Positions 8,254-17,122 of a stretch of 64,000 nt of DNA are shown here, piece by piece. Where the stretch lies: the NCBI GenBank assembly GCA_023389155.1, contig JAEWEV010000021.1, positions 1-64,000 of the forward strand. Direction: 5' to 3'. The stretch's first letter is position 1; the number at the start of each line of letters is the position of its first letter. The notes under the pieces are model-generated. The model did no database searches, was not told the DNA's origin, and worked only from the letters and a program-made list of their open reading frames with translations. Source of the stretch: Pseudomonadota bacterium. Its GTDB lineage: Bacteria > Pseudomonadota > Gammaproteobacteria > Burkholderiales > Burkholderiaceae_B. Position numbers and translations under genes: made by a program.

Positions 8254-10839
8254 ATGTTGGAATCCTATCGTCAGCACGTCGCAGAGCGCGACGCGCTGGG
8301 CATCCCTCCGCTGCCTCTGTCAGCCAAACAAACCGCAGAACTCATTGAGTTACTCAAGGCGCCACCGGCCGGTGAAGAAAGCTATCTGCTTGATCTGATT
8401 ACGCATCGCGTACCTGCCGGCGTTGACGATGCTGCCAAAGTCAAAGCGTCTTACCTGGCGGCCGTTGCTTTCGGCACCGAAAAATGCCCGCTTATTTCAG
8501 AAGAAAACGCCACCGAACTGCTCGGCACCATGCTTGGCGGCTATAACATCAGCCCGCTCATCGAGCTGCTGGATAACGAAAAACTCGGCACGATCGCTTC
8601 TGAAGCACTGAAGAAAACCCTGCTCGTATTCGACGCATTCCATGATGTCCAGGAAAAAGCCGAGAAAGGCAATGCCAACGCCAAGGCCGTCATGCAAAGC
8701 TGGGCTGATGCAGAATGGTTCACCACCCGCCCCGAAGTACCTGAAAGCCTCAAGATTACGGTTTTCAAAGTCACCGGCGAAACCAATACCGATGACCTGT
8801 CTCCTGCCCCCGATGCATGGAGCCGTCCCGATATTCCGTTACACGCCCTGGCAATGCTTAAAAACCCGCGTGACGGCATCGAGCCACAGGAACCCGGCAA
8901 AATCGGCCCTATTGCCCAATTGAACGACTTGAAAGCCAAGGGTAATCTGGTCGCTTATGTGGGTGACGTGGTCGGAACCGGCTCCTCACGCAAATCCGCA
9001 ACCAATTCCGTACTGTGGTTTACCGGACAGGACATCCCCTTCGTTCCCAATAAGCGATTTGGCGGCGTCTGTCTTGGCAGCAAAATCGCCCCGATCTTCT
9101 ATAACACCATGGAAGATGCAGGCGCGTTGCCAATCGAGCTTGATGTTTCCAATATGAACATGGGCGATGTGGTTGAACTGCGTCCCTACGAAGGCAAAGC
9201 GCTTAAAGACGGCAAGGTCATCGCCGAATTCAAAGTCAAATCCGAGGTTTTGTTTGACGAAGTTCGGGCCGGTGGGCGCATTCCGCTGATCATTGGTCGC
9301 GGTCTGACTTCCAAGGCCCGTGAAGCACTGGGTCTGCCACCGTCTACCCTGTTCCGTCTGCCGGTTGATCCGGCCGATTCAGGCAAAGGCTACACACTGG
9401 CGCAGAAAATGGTTGGACGTGCCTGTGGCCTTCCTGAAGGCAAAGGCGTACGTCCCGGCACCTACTGCGAACCCAAAATGACTTCCGTGGGAAGCCAGGA
9501 TACGACCGGCCCCATGACACGCGATGAACTCAAGGATCTGGCCTGCCTGGGCTTTTCCGCTGATCTGGTCATGCAGTCTTTTTGCCACACCGCTGCCTAC
9601 CCCAAACCCGTAGACGTGAAGACCCATCACGAACTGCCCGACTTCATCAGTGACCGCGGCGGTATTGCACTGCGTCCCGGGGACGGCATTATCCACTCAT
9701 GGCTTAACCGCATGCTGCTGCCTGACACCGTAGGCACCGGTGGTGACTCCCATACCCGCTTCCCTATCGGTATCAGTTTCCCGGCTGGCTCCGGCCTGGT
9801 CGCGTTTGCTGCTGCCACCGGCGTTATGCCACTGGATATGCCCGAGTCTGTGCTGGTTCGCTTCAAGGGCAAAATGCAGCCCGGCGTCACACTGCGTGAC
9901 CTGGTCAATGCGATTCCGCTTTATGCAATCAAAAACGGCTTGCTTACAGTGGCCAAACAGGGCAAGAAGAACATCTTCTCTGGCCGCATTCTGGAAATCG
10001 AAGGTCTGCCCGATCTGAAAATCGAACAGGCTTTCGAACTGTCGGATGCGTCTGCAGAACGATCTGCTGCTGGCTGCACCGTACGCCTGAGCAAAGAGCC
10101 CATTATCGAATATCTGAACAGTAACATCACACTGCTCAAATGGATGATCGCCAATGGCTATGAAGACGAGCGCTCACTGGGCCGTCGCATCAAGGCCATG
10201 GAAGCCTGGCTTGCCGATCCTCAATTGCTGGAGCCCGATGCCAATGCCGAGTACGCAGCCGTCATCGAAATCGATCTGGCCGACATCCACGAACCCATCG
10301 TGGCCTGCCCTAACGATCCCGACGACGTCAAAACCCTGTCGGATGTGGCCGGCGAAAAAATCGACGAAGTCTTTATTGGCAGCTGCATGACCAATATTGG
10401 TCACTTCCGCGCAGCTTCCAAACTGCTCGAAGGCAAACGTGATATTCCGGTCAAACTCTGGGTAGCTCCTCCTACCAAGATGGACCAGAAGCAACTGTCC
10501 GAAGAAGGCCACTACGGCGTGCTGGGCGTTGCCGGTGCGCGCATGGAAATGCCGGGCTGCTCGTTGTGCATGGGTAACCAGGCACAAGTTCGTGAAGGCG
10601 CAACCGTCATGTCCACCAGTACCCGTAACTTCCCGAACCGTCTGGGCAAGAACACGTTCGTGTATTTGGGTTCTGCCGAACTGGCTGCCATCTGCTCCCG
10701 CTTGGGTAAGATCCCAACACGTGAGGAATACATGGCAGACATGGGTATTATCAGCCAGAACAGCGAAAATATTTACCGCTACATGAACTTCGACCAGATC
10801 GAAGACTTCAAGGAAATCGCTGACTCTGTCGGTATCTGA
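8254..10839 (+). CDS. acnB: Aconitate hydratase B / 2-methylisocitrate dehydratase
   Basis: An 861-residue AcnB-type aconitase (E. coli AcnB is 865), interconverting citrate and isocitrate and, in this family, hydrating 2-methylaconitate. It has the AcnB-specific N-terminal HEAT-like domain (about 1-160), then the swivel domain moved to the N-terminal half (TNTDDLSPAPDAWSRPDIP; VGTGSSRKSATNS). The C-terminal domains carry the [4Fe-4S] ligands in GSCMTNIGHF and PGCSLCMGNQ. The ATG at 8254 matches the family start MLESYRxHVAER; an upstream in-frame ATG at 8206 is disfavoured. A GntR-type palindrome sits in its promoter, linking it to mdh. Confidence 0.96.
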   Translation: MLESYRQHVAERDALGIPPLPLSAKQTAELIELLKAPPAGEESYLLDLITHRVPAGVDDAAKVKASYLAAVAFGTEKCPLISEENATELLGTMLGGYNISPLIELLDNEKLGTIASEALKKTLLVFDAFHDVQEKAEKGNANAKAVMQSWADAEWFTTRPEVPESLKITVFKVTGETNTDDLSPAPDAWSRPDIPLHALAMLKNPRDGIEPQEPGKIGPIAQLNDLKAKGNLVAYVGDVVGTGSSRKSATNSVLWFTGQDIPFVPNKRFGGVCLGSKIAPIFYNTMEDAGALPIELDVSNMNMGDVVELRPYEGKALKDGKVIAEFKVKSEVLFDEVRAGGRIPLIIGRGLTSKAREALGLPPSTLFRLPVDPADSGKGYTLAQKMVGRACGLPEGKGVRPGTYCEPKMTSVGSQDTTGPMTRDELKDLACLGFSADLVMQSFCHTAAYPKPVDVKTHHELPDFISDRGGIALRPGDGIIHSWLNRMLLPDTVGTGGDSHTRFPIGISFPAGSGLVAFAAATGVMPLDMPESVLVRFKGKMQPGVTLRDLVNAIPLYAIKNGLLTVAKQGKKNIFSGRILEIEGLPDLKIEQAFELSDASAERSAAGCTVRLSKEPIIEYLNSNITLLKWMIANGYEDERSLGRRIKAMEAWLADPQLLEPDANAEYAAVIEIDLADIHEPIVACPNDPDDVKTLSDVAGEKIDEVFIGSCMTNIGHFRAASKLLEGKRDIPVKLWVAPPTKMDQKQLSEEGHYGVLGVAGARMEMPGCSLCMGNQAQVREGATVMSTSTRNFPNRLGKNTFVYLGSAELAAICSRLGKIPTREEYMADMGIISQNSENIYRYMNFDQIEDFKEIADSVGI

Positions 10840-10847
10840 CGCAGAAA

Positions 10848-10869
10848 GGCCAGTCTTTCGGGGCTGGCC
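10848..10869 (+). terminator. Hairpin just after acnB
   Basis: GGCCAG / CTGGCC stem with a 10-nt loop, 9 bp after the stop codon. There is no T tract, so it may protect the mRNA end rather than terminate. Confidence 0.4.
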
Positions 10870-10916
10870 CTTACGCCTTGGAGCCTATCTGACAGTCGCA
10901 GCAACGCAAGCAGTAC

Positions 10917-10941
10917 ACCGGTCCCAGTGGCCGGTTTTTTT
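10917..10941 (+). terminator. Rho-independent terminator downstream of acnB
   Basis: ACCGG / CCGGT stem, extended by CC/GG across a one-base bulge, followed by seven T. Confidence 0.7.
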
Positions 10942-11028
10942 ATGCTACATTCGCGTTAAATCAGCTACCCATACCGGGGGCCCGACAATGCCCCCTACAG
11001 ACCGCTTTCTTTGAGTAAAGCCGCTAGC

Positions 11029-11400
11029 ATGCATCTGAACCACCCCATCCCCATTCTGCGAATATTTTCCATCCCGCTGGCTGAAGCTTTCTATTTTGAT
11101 TTTCTGGGATTTGAAAAGCGCTGGGAGCATCGCTTTGCCCCCGGCATGCCACTGTACATGGAAATTGCCCGCGATGATCTGGTGCTGCACCTGAGTGAAC
11201 ACTACGGAGATGGTACGCCGGGTAGTGCAATATTCCTGCCCATGGAGGGGATCCATGAGCTGCAGCAGAATCTGCTGGAAAAAAAAGCATCGTTTGCGCG
11301 CCCCGGTATCGAAAAGGCGTCCTGGGGATTCACCATGGATATTTCTGACCCTTTCGGGAACCAGCTCAGATTCTGCGAGCGTCATCAAGAATTCGGCTGA
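11029..11400 (+). CDS. VOC (glyoxalase/bleomycin-resistance-like) family protein
   Basis: A 123-residue single vicinal-oxygen-chelate domain: paired beta-alpha-beta-beta-beta halves with AFYFDFLGFEKRWEHRF near the start and DPFGNQLRFCER at the end, the usual C-terminal signature. Glu in ARDDLVLHLSEH and the terminal FCE may be metal ligands, but the substrate cannot be told: bleomycin-resistance-like binding proteins, dioxygenases and isomerases share this fold. The ATG at 11029 is chosen; a TTG six codons upstream is possible, and neither has a strong ribosome site. Confidence 0.8.
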   Translation: MHLNHPIPILRIFSIPLAEAFYFDFLGFEKRWEHRFAPGMPLYMEIARDDLVLHLSEHYGDGTPGSAIFLPMEGIHELQQNLLEKKASFARPGIEKASWGFTMDISDPFGNQLRFCERHQEFG

Positions 11401-11716
11401 GCAGATAGTGCTTGCCAGCCTTCAATAGCACTGTATCGGTGACCCGGCCATAACAGTTTTGCGGCAAAAACCACCATTGCGTCAGAAATTCCGGGCTTTT
11501 GCACCAATCGCTTGAAAAGCCGCGCCGGTGGTGGTGTAATCAACAGCATACTTTACCAGATAGACGCTTTATACGAATTAACAAAATTTCTATAAAAACA
11601 TGTCTTTTACGCAAGACTTGCGGTTCTGTATGGGTTAAAGCCATTTCTGTGATGCCGGGCTGTGCCAGTGTGCCGTCCGGCATCATCTATCAGTCCGAAC
11701 AATTCCAATAGTCACT
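11401..11716. other. Intergenic region with an inverted repeat before the aminotransferase
   Basis: No convincing gene in these 316 bp. The only clear structure is GATGCCGG (11651-11658) pairing perfectly with CCGGCATC (11677-11684) across an 18-nt loop, 32 bp before the aminotransferase start. There is no T tract, so it may be a leader hairpin or a binding site. Confidence 0.5.
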
Positions 11717-12907
11717 ATGAACCGAGTTCCCTATCAGTTTTCCAAACGTGCAACCCAACTGACCAGCTCCGCCATCCGCGAGATTCTGAAAATTACAGAA
11801 AGACCCGATGTCACGTCCTTTGCAGGCGGCCTGCCATCCCATCTCGGCTTTCCGGCAGAGCAGATTCGCGCTGCATACGATCGTGTATTGTCAACCTCCC
11901 CCAATGTCGCCCTGCAATATGGCCCGACCGAAGGCTATCGTCCGTTGCGTGAGTGGGTGGTTAGTGATTTCAAGGCGCGCGGAACCCATATCGATGTTGA
12001 AGAGGTGCTTATCGTATCAGGATCCCAGCAGGCACTGGATCTGATCGGCAAACTGCTGATCGATCCCGGTAGCAAAGTCCTGGTCGAGTCACCCAGCTAT
12101 CTGGGTGCATTGCAGTCATTTTCACTGTTCGAACCGGTTTACGAACCGGTTGCCACCGATGATGGCGGCCTGGTTCCCGAGGCTCTCACCGAAGACAAAG
12201 CAGAGGGTGCACGATTCATTTACTGTCTGCCCAATTTCCAGAATCCCACAGGGCGCACCATGAGCCTGGAACGGCGTCAGGCGCTCGTCAAGCGCTGCGC
12301 CGAACTCAATGTGCCTATCGTAGAGGACGATCCCTACGGCGAGCTGCGCTACCTTGGCGATCCCCTGCCCGGTCTGCTGCATCTGGGCCGTGAAGCCGGC
12401 GCAACGGTGCTGCGCATGGGGTCTTTCTCGAAAGTGCTTGCACCCGGAATGCGACTGGGATACCTGGTCGCGCCACGGGAAATCATTGCCAAACTGGTTC
12501 AGATCAAACAGGCGACCGACCTGCATACTGCTACCGTCACGCAAATGGCGGTGTATGAGACTATCAAGGACGGTTTCCTGACCACGCATCTGCCCAAGGT
12601 ACGCGAATTGTATCGGCATCAGTGCCAGTATATGCTGGATGCCATGGATGAACATTTCCCCAAGTCTGCAAAATGGACCCGTCCAACGGGGGGTATGTTC
12701 ATCTGGGTCGAAGTCGACGAAGGGTTCGACACTACGGCGTCACTCGCCCAGGCTGTCGAAGAGTACAAAGTGGCCTACGTACCCGGCGAACCGTTCTACC
12801 CGGACGCCAATGCACCAAAAAATACGCTGCGCCTCAGTTTTGTAACGGTAACAGAAGAAAAAATCCGGGCTGGTATTGCCGATCTGGGCAAACTCTTCAC
12901 GCGCTAA
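11717..12907 (+). CDS. PLP-dependent class I/II aminotransferase (2-aminoadipate/LysN-like)
   Basis: A 396-residue fold-type I aminotransferase. The start FSKRATQLTSSAIREIL with SFAGGLPS is typical of the MocR-related, free-standing group that includes LysN/2-aminoadipate and aromatic or branched-chain transaminases. Cofactor residues visible are YGPTEGYRPLREW, PNFQNPTG (Asn and Pro at the ring), VEDDPYGELRY (Asp to the pyridine nitrogen, Tyr) and the Schiff-base Lys in RMGSFSKVLAPGMRLGY. The substrate amino acid is not determinable. It is monocistronic, closed by a strong terminator shared with the acnA upstream region. Confidence 0.9.
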   Translation: MNRVPYQFSKRATQLTSSAIREILKITERPDVTSFAGGLPSHLGFPAEQIRAAYDRVLSTSPNVALQYGPTEGYRPLREWVVSDFKARGTHIDVEEVLIVSGSQQALDLIGKLLIDPGSKVLVESPSYLGALQSFSLFEPVYEPVATDDGGLVPEALTEDKAEGARFIYCLPNFQNPTGRTMSLERRQALVKRCAELNVPIVEDDPYGELRYLGDPLPGLLHLGREAGATVLRMGSFSKVLAPGMRLGYLVAPREIIAKLVQIKQATDLHTATVTQMAVYETIKDGFLTTHLPKVRELYRHQCQYMLDAMDEHFPKSAKWTRPTGGMFIWVEVDEGFDTTASLAQAVEEYKVAYVPGEPFYPDANAPKNTLRLSFVTVTEEKIRAGIADLGKLFTR

Positions 12908-12944
12908 GCCGGCTGGATATTTAAATTCAACTGTAATACTTCGC

Positions 12945-12979
12945 AAAGGCGGGTATCCTCGGGATATTCGCCTTTTTTG
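12945..12979 (+). terminator. Strong terminator between aminotransferase and acnA
   Basis: AAAGGCGGGTATCC and GGATATTCGCCTTT form a long near-perfect stem around a TCG loop, followed by a T run (to 12978). Confidence 0.9.
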
Positions 12980-13009
12980 TCGTCTGCCCGGCACGTAAAA
13001 AGGAGTAAA

Positions 13010-13057
13010 ATGAACTACACTTGTTGCTGTATGTGCAGAATCATTTCGGAGAAAAAA
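13010..13057 (+). other. In-frame cysteine-rich upstream extension or leader of acnA
   Basis: An ATG at 13010 is preceded by AAAAGGAG at ideal spacing and is in frame with acnA 16 codons upstream of the canonical start; the extra residues read MNYTCCCMCRIISEKK. It has no stop codon, so it would add 16 residues to AcnA, with four cysteines in five positions. The canonical ATG at 13058 has its own GGAG. Which start is used cannot be decided from sequence. Confidence 0.5.
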
Positions 13058-15745
13058 ATGTCGTTGGCAAGCACCCTTAAAGAATTCAAAATCGGCCGCA
13101 AAGCCGCAAAATATTATTCTCTACCCGAGCTTGGGCGACAACTGGGCGTAGACATTCAGTCGTTGCCCGTCTCCATCCGCATTGTGCTCGAATCCGTACT
13201 TCGCAACTGTGACGGGAAAAAAATAACAGAAGAACACGTGCGCCAGCTTGCCAACTGGCAGCCAATTGCTAAACGCGAAGATGAAATTCCATTTGTGGTT
13301 GCCCGTGTAGTCCTGCAGGATTTTACCGGGGTGCCCCTGCTTGCCGATCTGGCAGCCATGCGCGCTGTCGCAGACAAAATGGGCAAGGATCCGAAACGCA
13401 TTGAACCACTGGTTCCCGTCGATCTCGTTGTCGATCACTCGGTCATGATTGATTATTTTGGTACCAAGAATGCGCTGGATCTGAACATGAAAGTGGAGTT
13501 CCAGCGAAATCAGGAGCGCTACCAGTTCATGAAATGGGGTATGCAGGCTTTTGATACCTTCGGCGTAGTGCCACCCGGCTTTGGCATCGTGCACCAGGTC
13601 AATCTGGAGTATCTGGCTCGCGGCGTCTACCAGAAAAACAATGTCTACTATCCAGACTCCCTGGTCGGCACAGACAGCCATACCACCATGATTAACGGTA
13701 TCGGCGTGGTCGCCTGGGGTGTGGGTGGTATTGAAGCCGAAGCCGCCATGCTGGGTCAGCCAGTCTACTTCCTGACCCCGGACGTCATCGGCGTCGAATT
13801 GACGGGCAAATTGCGTGGTGGTGTCACAGCAACCGATCTGGTTCTCACCCTCACAGAACTGCTGCGCCGTGAAAAAGTCGTGGGCAAATTCGTTGAGTTC
13901 TGCGGCGAAGGCACAACAACACTGTCAGTCACCAATCGCGCAACCATCGGCAATATGGCTCCCGAGTATGGCGCTACCATGGGTTTCTTCCCTGTCGACG
14001 ACCACACCATAGACTACTTCAAGGGCACGGGCCGCACAGACGAGGAAGTGGCTGCGCTGGAAAGCTATTTCAAAGCCCAGCAAATGTACGGCATCCCCAA
14101 AGGCAAGGACATCCGTTATACCAAACTGCTGCATCTGGATCTGTCTACCGTCGCCCCCTCTCTGGCCGGCCCCAAGCGTCCGCAAGACCGTATTGAAATC
14201 GGCAACGTCAAGGACACCTTTGCCGAGCTTTTTGTCAAACCTGCCCTCGAAAACGGCTTTAACCAGAATCCGGAAAAATTCGACCAGGTTTTTGAAACCA
14301 GCGAGGGCACCCGACTCAAAAATGGCGATATCCTGATCGCAGCCATCACCTCGTGCACCAATACATCCAATCCCAGCGTAATGCTGGCCGCAGGTCTGCT
14401 GGCCAAAAAAGCAGTCAAGGCCGGCATGAAGATATCCAGTCACATCAAAACGTCCCTCGCACCCGGCTCCCGCGTAGTCACAGAATATCTCACCAAAACC
14501 GGACTGCTGCCCTACCTGGACAAGCTTGGCTTTGACGTGGCTGCTTACGGTTGTACGACCTGTATCGGCAATGCAGGAGATTTGGCCGCAGACATCAACC
14601 AGTCCATCACCGAAAATGATCTGGTTTGTGCAGCCGTGCTGTCCGGCAACCGCAACTTTGAGGCGCGCATTCACCCGAACATCAAGGCTAACTTTCTGGC
14701 CTCTCCTCCATTGGTGGTCGCCTACGCACTGGCCGGCACCATGAATAAGAACCTGATGACCGAGCCGGTAGGCAAGGGCAAGAAAGGCGATGTCTGGCTG
14801 GGCGATATCTGGCCAAGCGAAGAAGAGGTACAGGAACTGCTGGCCGCAGCCATGCAGCCCGAGGTTTACCGAAACAATTATGCCCAGGTCAAGTCCAATC
14901 CCGGCAAACTGTGGGAGAACATCAAGGGGGTGTCCGGTGATGTCTATAACTGGCCGGAATCGACCTATATTGCCAAGCCACCGTTCTTCGACACATTCGA
15001 AATGATCCCTTCACCCATGCCGCCGGTCAAGAATGCCCGTGCACTGGGCATTTTCGGCGACTCGGTAACAACCGACCACATCTCTCCTGCCGGTTCCATC
15101 AAGGAGACCTCACCTGCCGGCCGCTGGTTGAACGATCACGGCATCATGAAAGCCGATTTCAACAGTTACGGTTCCCGTCGCGGCAATCATGAAATCATGA
15201 TGCGCGGGACCTTCGCCAATGTGCGGATCAAAAACCTGATGATTCCGCCACTACCTACCGGCAGCCGTGTCGAAGGCGGCGAAACCCTGCATCAGCCTGA
15301 CGGTGAGCAAATGTCCATTTACGACGCAGCGATGAAGTATATCGATGATGGCGTGCCTACCGTCGTGTTCGGTGGCGAAGAATACGGCACCGGTTCCTCA
15401 CGTGACTGGGCTGCAAAAGGCACCCAACTGCTTGGCGTCAAGGCTGTCATCGCCCGCAGTTTTGAACGTATCCACCGTAGCAACCTGGTCGGGATGGGCG
15501 TACTCCCGCTACAGTTCAAGGGAACCGACAATGTGGATACCCTTGGCATTACCGGCAGAGAGTCGTTTGACATTAGCGGACTGGAGCAAGGCATCAAGGC
15601 TCAGCAAGATGTTATCCTGACTATTCGTCGGGAAGACGGGACATCCCAGGATGTCGAACTTCTTCTGCGTATTGATACACCAATCGAAGTTGACTATTAT
15701 CAGAACGGCGGCATTCTGCCGTTCGTACTGCGCCAGCTGCTTTGA
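13058..15745 (+). CDS. acnA: Aconitate hydratase A
   Basis: An 895-residue AcnA/IRP-type aconitase (E. coli AcnA is 891). Iron-sulfur cysteines are in AITSCTNTSNP and YGCTTCIGN; substrate residues are in DLVVDHSV, YPDSLVGTDSHTTMINGIGV, GPKRPQDR, DSVTTDHISPAGSI and EYGTGSSRDWAAKG. Domain order is the AcnA one, with the swivel domain at the C-terminus, so it is distinct from AcnB in this window. It could act as the stress-stable aconitase. AcnD is a related alternative, but no prpF follows and the local prp operon has prpD. The ATG at 13058 has GGAG 6 bp upstream; a second in-frame start with a better ribosome site lies at 13010. Confidence 0.95.
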   Translation: MSLASTLKEFKIGRKAAKYYSLPELGRQLGVDIQSLPVSIRIVLESVLRNCDGKKITEEHVRQLANWQPIAKREDEIPFVVARVVLQDFTGVPLLADLAAMRAVADKMGKDPKRIEPLVPVDLVVDHSVMIDYFGTKNALDLNMKVEFQRNQERYQFMKWGMQAFDTFGVVPPGFGIVHQVNLEYLARGVYQKNNVYYPDSLVGTDSHTTMINGIGVVAWGVGGIEAEAAMLGQPVYFLTPDVIGVELTGKLRGGVTATDLVLTLTELLRREKVVGKFVEFCGEGTTTLSVTNRATIGNMAPEYGATMGFFPVDDHTIDYFKGTGRTDEEVAALESYFKAQQMYGIPKGKDIRYTKLLHLDLSTVAPSLAGPKRPQDRIEIGNVKDTFAELFVKPALENGFNQNPEKFDQVFETSEGTRLKNGDILIAAITSCTNTSNPSVMLAAGLLAKKAVKAGMKISSHIKTSLAPGSRVVTEYLTKTGLLPYLDKLGFDVAAYGCTTCIGNAGDLAADINQSITENDLVCAAVLSGNRNFEARIHPNIKANFLASPPLVVAYALAGTMNKNLMTEPVGKGKKGDVWLGDIWPSEEEVQELLAAAMQPEVYRNNYAQVKSNPGKLWENIKGVSGDVYNWPESTYIAKPPFFDTFEMIPSPMPPVKNARALGIFGDSVTTDHISPAGSIKETSPAGRWLNDHGIMKADFNSYGSRRGNHEIMMRGTFANVRIKNLMIPPLPTGSRVEGGETLHQPDGEQMSIYDAAMKYIDDGVPTVVFGGEEYGTGSSRDWAAKGTQLLGVKAVIARSFERIHRSNLVGMGVLPLQFKGTDNVDTLGITGRESFDISGLEQGIKAQQDVILTIRREDGTSQDVELLLRIDTPIEVDYYQNGGILPFVLRQLL

Positions 15746-15922
15746 ATAAAACAGGGGCCACGCCGTGACGATGCACCAGGCACAATACGAATACGTATGC
15801 CGGGATATCGTCGGCCTTTGTAAGCGAATGGCGCTATGCCCGATCTGCGTTACGGCACGCGGTCCCAACTGGCTGCCTGGTCTGCTTTTAAATGGCGGGC
15901 AGGCAGCACAATATCATGTGTA

Positions 15923-17122
15923 ATGACTCGGAAAAAAACCGCCAGCCTTCATCCCAGCGATCAGCCACTACTTGATTTATGCCTAGCCCTGAAACAGTCA
16001 GGCTGCATTGTCGAAGACCGCTATTGGGAGAATCTGATACAGACAGCGTTGCTGGAAATTTTCAGGCAGAATCGCAAGAAAACGGTAGAACGGCTTCTGG
16101 ATCATCTGTCCGACGAGGATTCGGAAACGCACGACATCCTGCTCGAACACGCCGAAACGCTATCGGAATCCTGCGAGTGGATCAGTCACGATGTCAGCTA
16201 CGACTGCGTTTTTGTTGCGGTTCCGGTCATTGCCTGGACACGTTTCGAAATTCCCCTGCCCGTCCTCGATGCCGCCACGCAGGAGTCGATCAGCATCGCA
16301 TTGAAGGAGCATGTGGCTGCCAGCGAAGTACGCATGGCCATCCACCCCCAGTTATTGAGCGTCGACCAGATGCCACGTTCCTTTACGGGGGTGTTCCAGT
16401 GGATGAGAGCGATTACCAGCAAAGTTTTCGGGTCACCGGTGCGTTCGGGCGTACCCGTAGATGAACAACCCGAAGGCCTGCAACTGATGTCCGACAGCCG
16501 GTTCGTACTGGCTGCTTTCTGCGCGCCTAAAGGACAGCCCGTGTTCCGCTGGCAAGAGGGTGATGGCCCGTACAGTGAACAGCGTAACACCTGCCTGGAA
16601 AACTGGCGCACGACGGCAGCGCCGATGTTTCAAAAACTATTACCGGCTTGCGGGCTTGAACTGATGCTGCCGGATGCGTTTTATATCGCCAATCGCCAGG
16701 CCGACAAGCGTATCCGTTTTGCCGCGATTACCGCGGCTACCCAGTGGCTGCAAACGGTTTTCGATTCTCCGCCCGATGCTTTTCGCGCCACGGTTGCCCT
16801 ATATCAGGACAGTAACTTGCGGGAAATCCGTGTCGGCTTCACGCTGCTGCAATCCCATGAAGTCGTCTATGGATGCCTGTGGCCCGTATTTCCCGACGAA
16901 GTCGAAGATCAGCAGCTTGAAACAATTAACGATTTTGCTCAGCTCGATACGCTCTTCGATCATCTGCAATTGAATGGTATCCGTCATATTACCTGCCTCA
17001 AGGAAGTCCTGGACGGCAGCGGCGATGTCTCGGACGAACCCCTCTTCCCCAATCCTGCGGGCGAGCTGATGCCCGTTATGGTGCCCGACACGCCGGAGGA
17101 TCCGATTGGACGATTCCACTGA
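15923..17122 (+). CDS. DUF2863 family protein
   Basis: A 399-residue soluble protein of the DUF2863 family, found almost only in betaproteobacteria and of unknown function. It has no signal peptide or membrane segment. Recognisable parts are the N-terminal helix region LLDLCLALKQSGCIVEDRYWENL, a central FVAVPVIAWTRFEIPLP and the C-terminal VYGCLWPVFPDE. The ATG at 15923 was chosen; the frame is open further upstream but has no ribosome site there. It overlaps the TTG start of earP by 17 bp, and its 3' end carries the earP ribosome site, so the two are probably translationally coupled. Confidence 0.85.
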   Translation: MTRKKTASLHPSDQPLLDLCLALKQSGCIVEDRYWENLIQTALLEIFRQNRKKTVERLLDHLSDEDSETHDILLEHAETLSESCEWISHDVSYDCVFVAVPVIAWTRFEIPLPVLDAATQESISIALKEHVAASEVRMAIHPQLLSVDQMPRSFTGVFQWMRAITSKVFGSPVRSGVPVDEQPEGLQLMSDSRFVLAAFCAPKGQPVFRWQEGDGPYSEQRNTCLENWRTTAAPMFQKLLPACGLELMLPDAFYIANRQADKRIRFAAITAATQWLQTVFDSPPDAFRATVALYQDSNLREIRVGFTLLQSHEVVYGCLWPVFPDEVEDQQLETINDFAQLDTLFDHLQLNGIRHITCLKEVLDGSGDVSDEPLFPNPAGELMPVMVPDTPEDPIGRFH

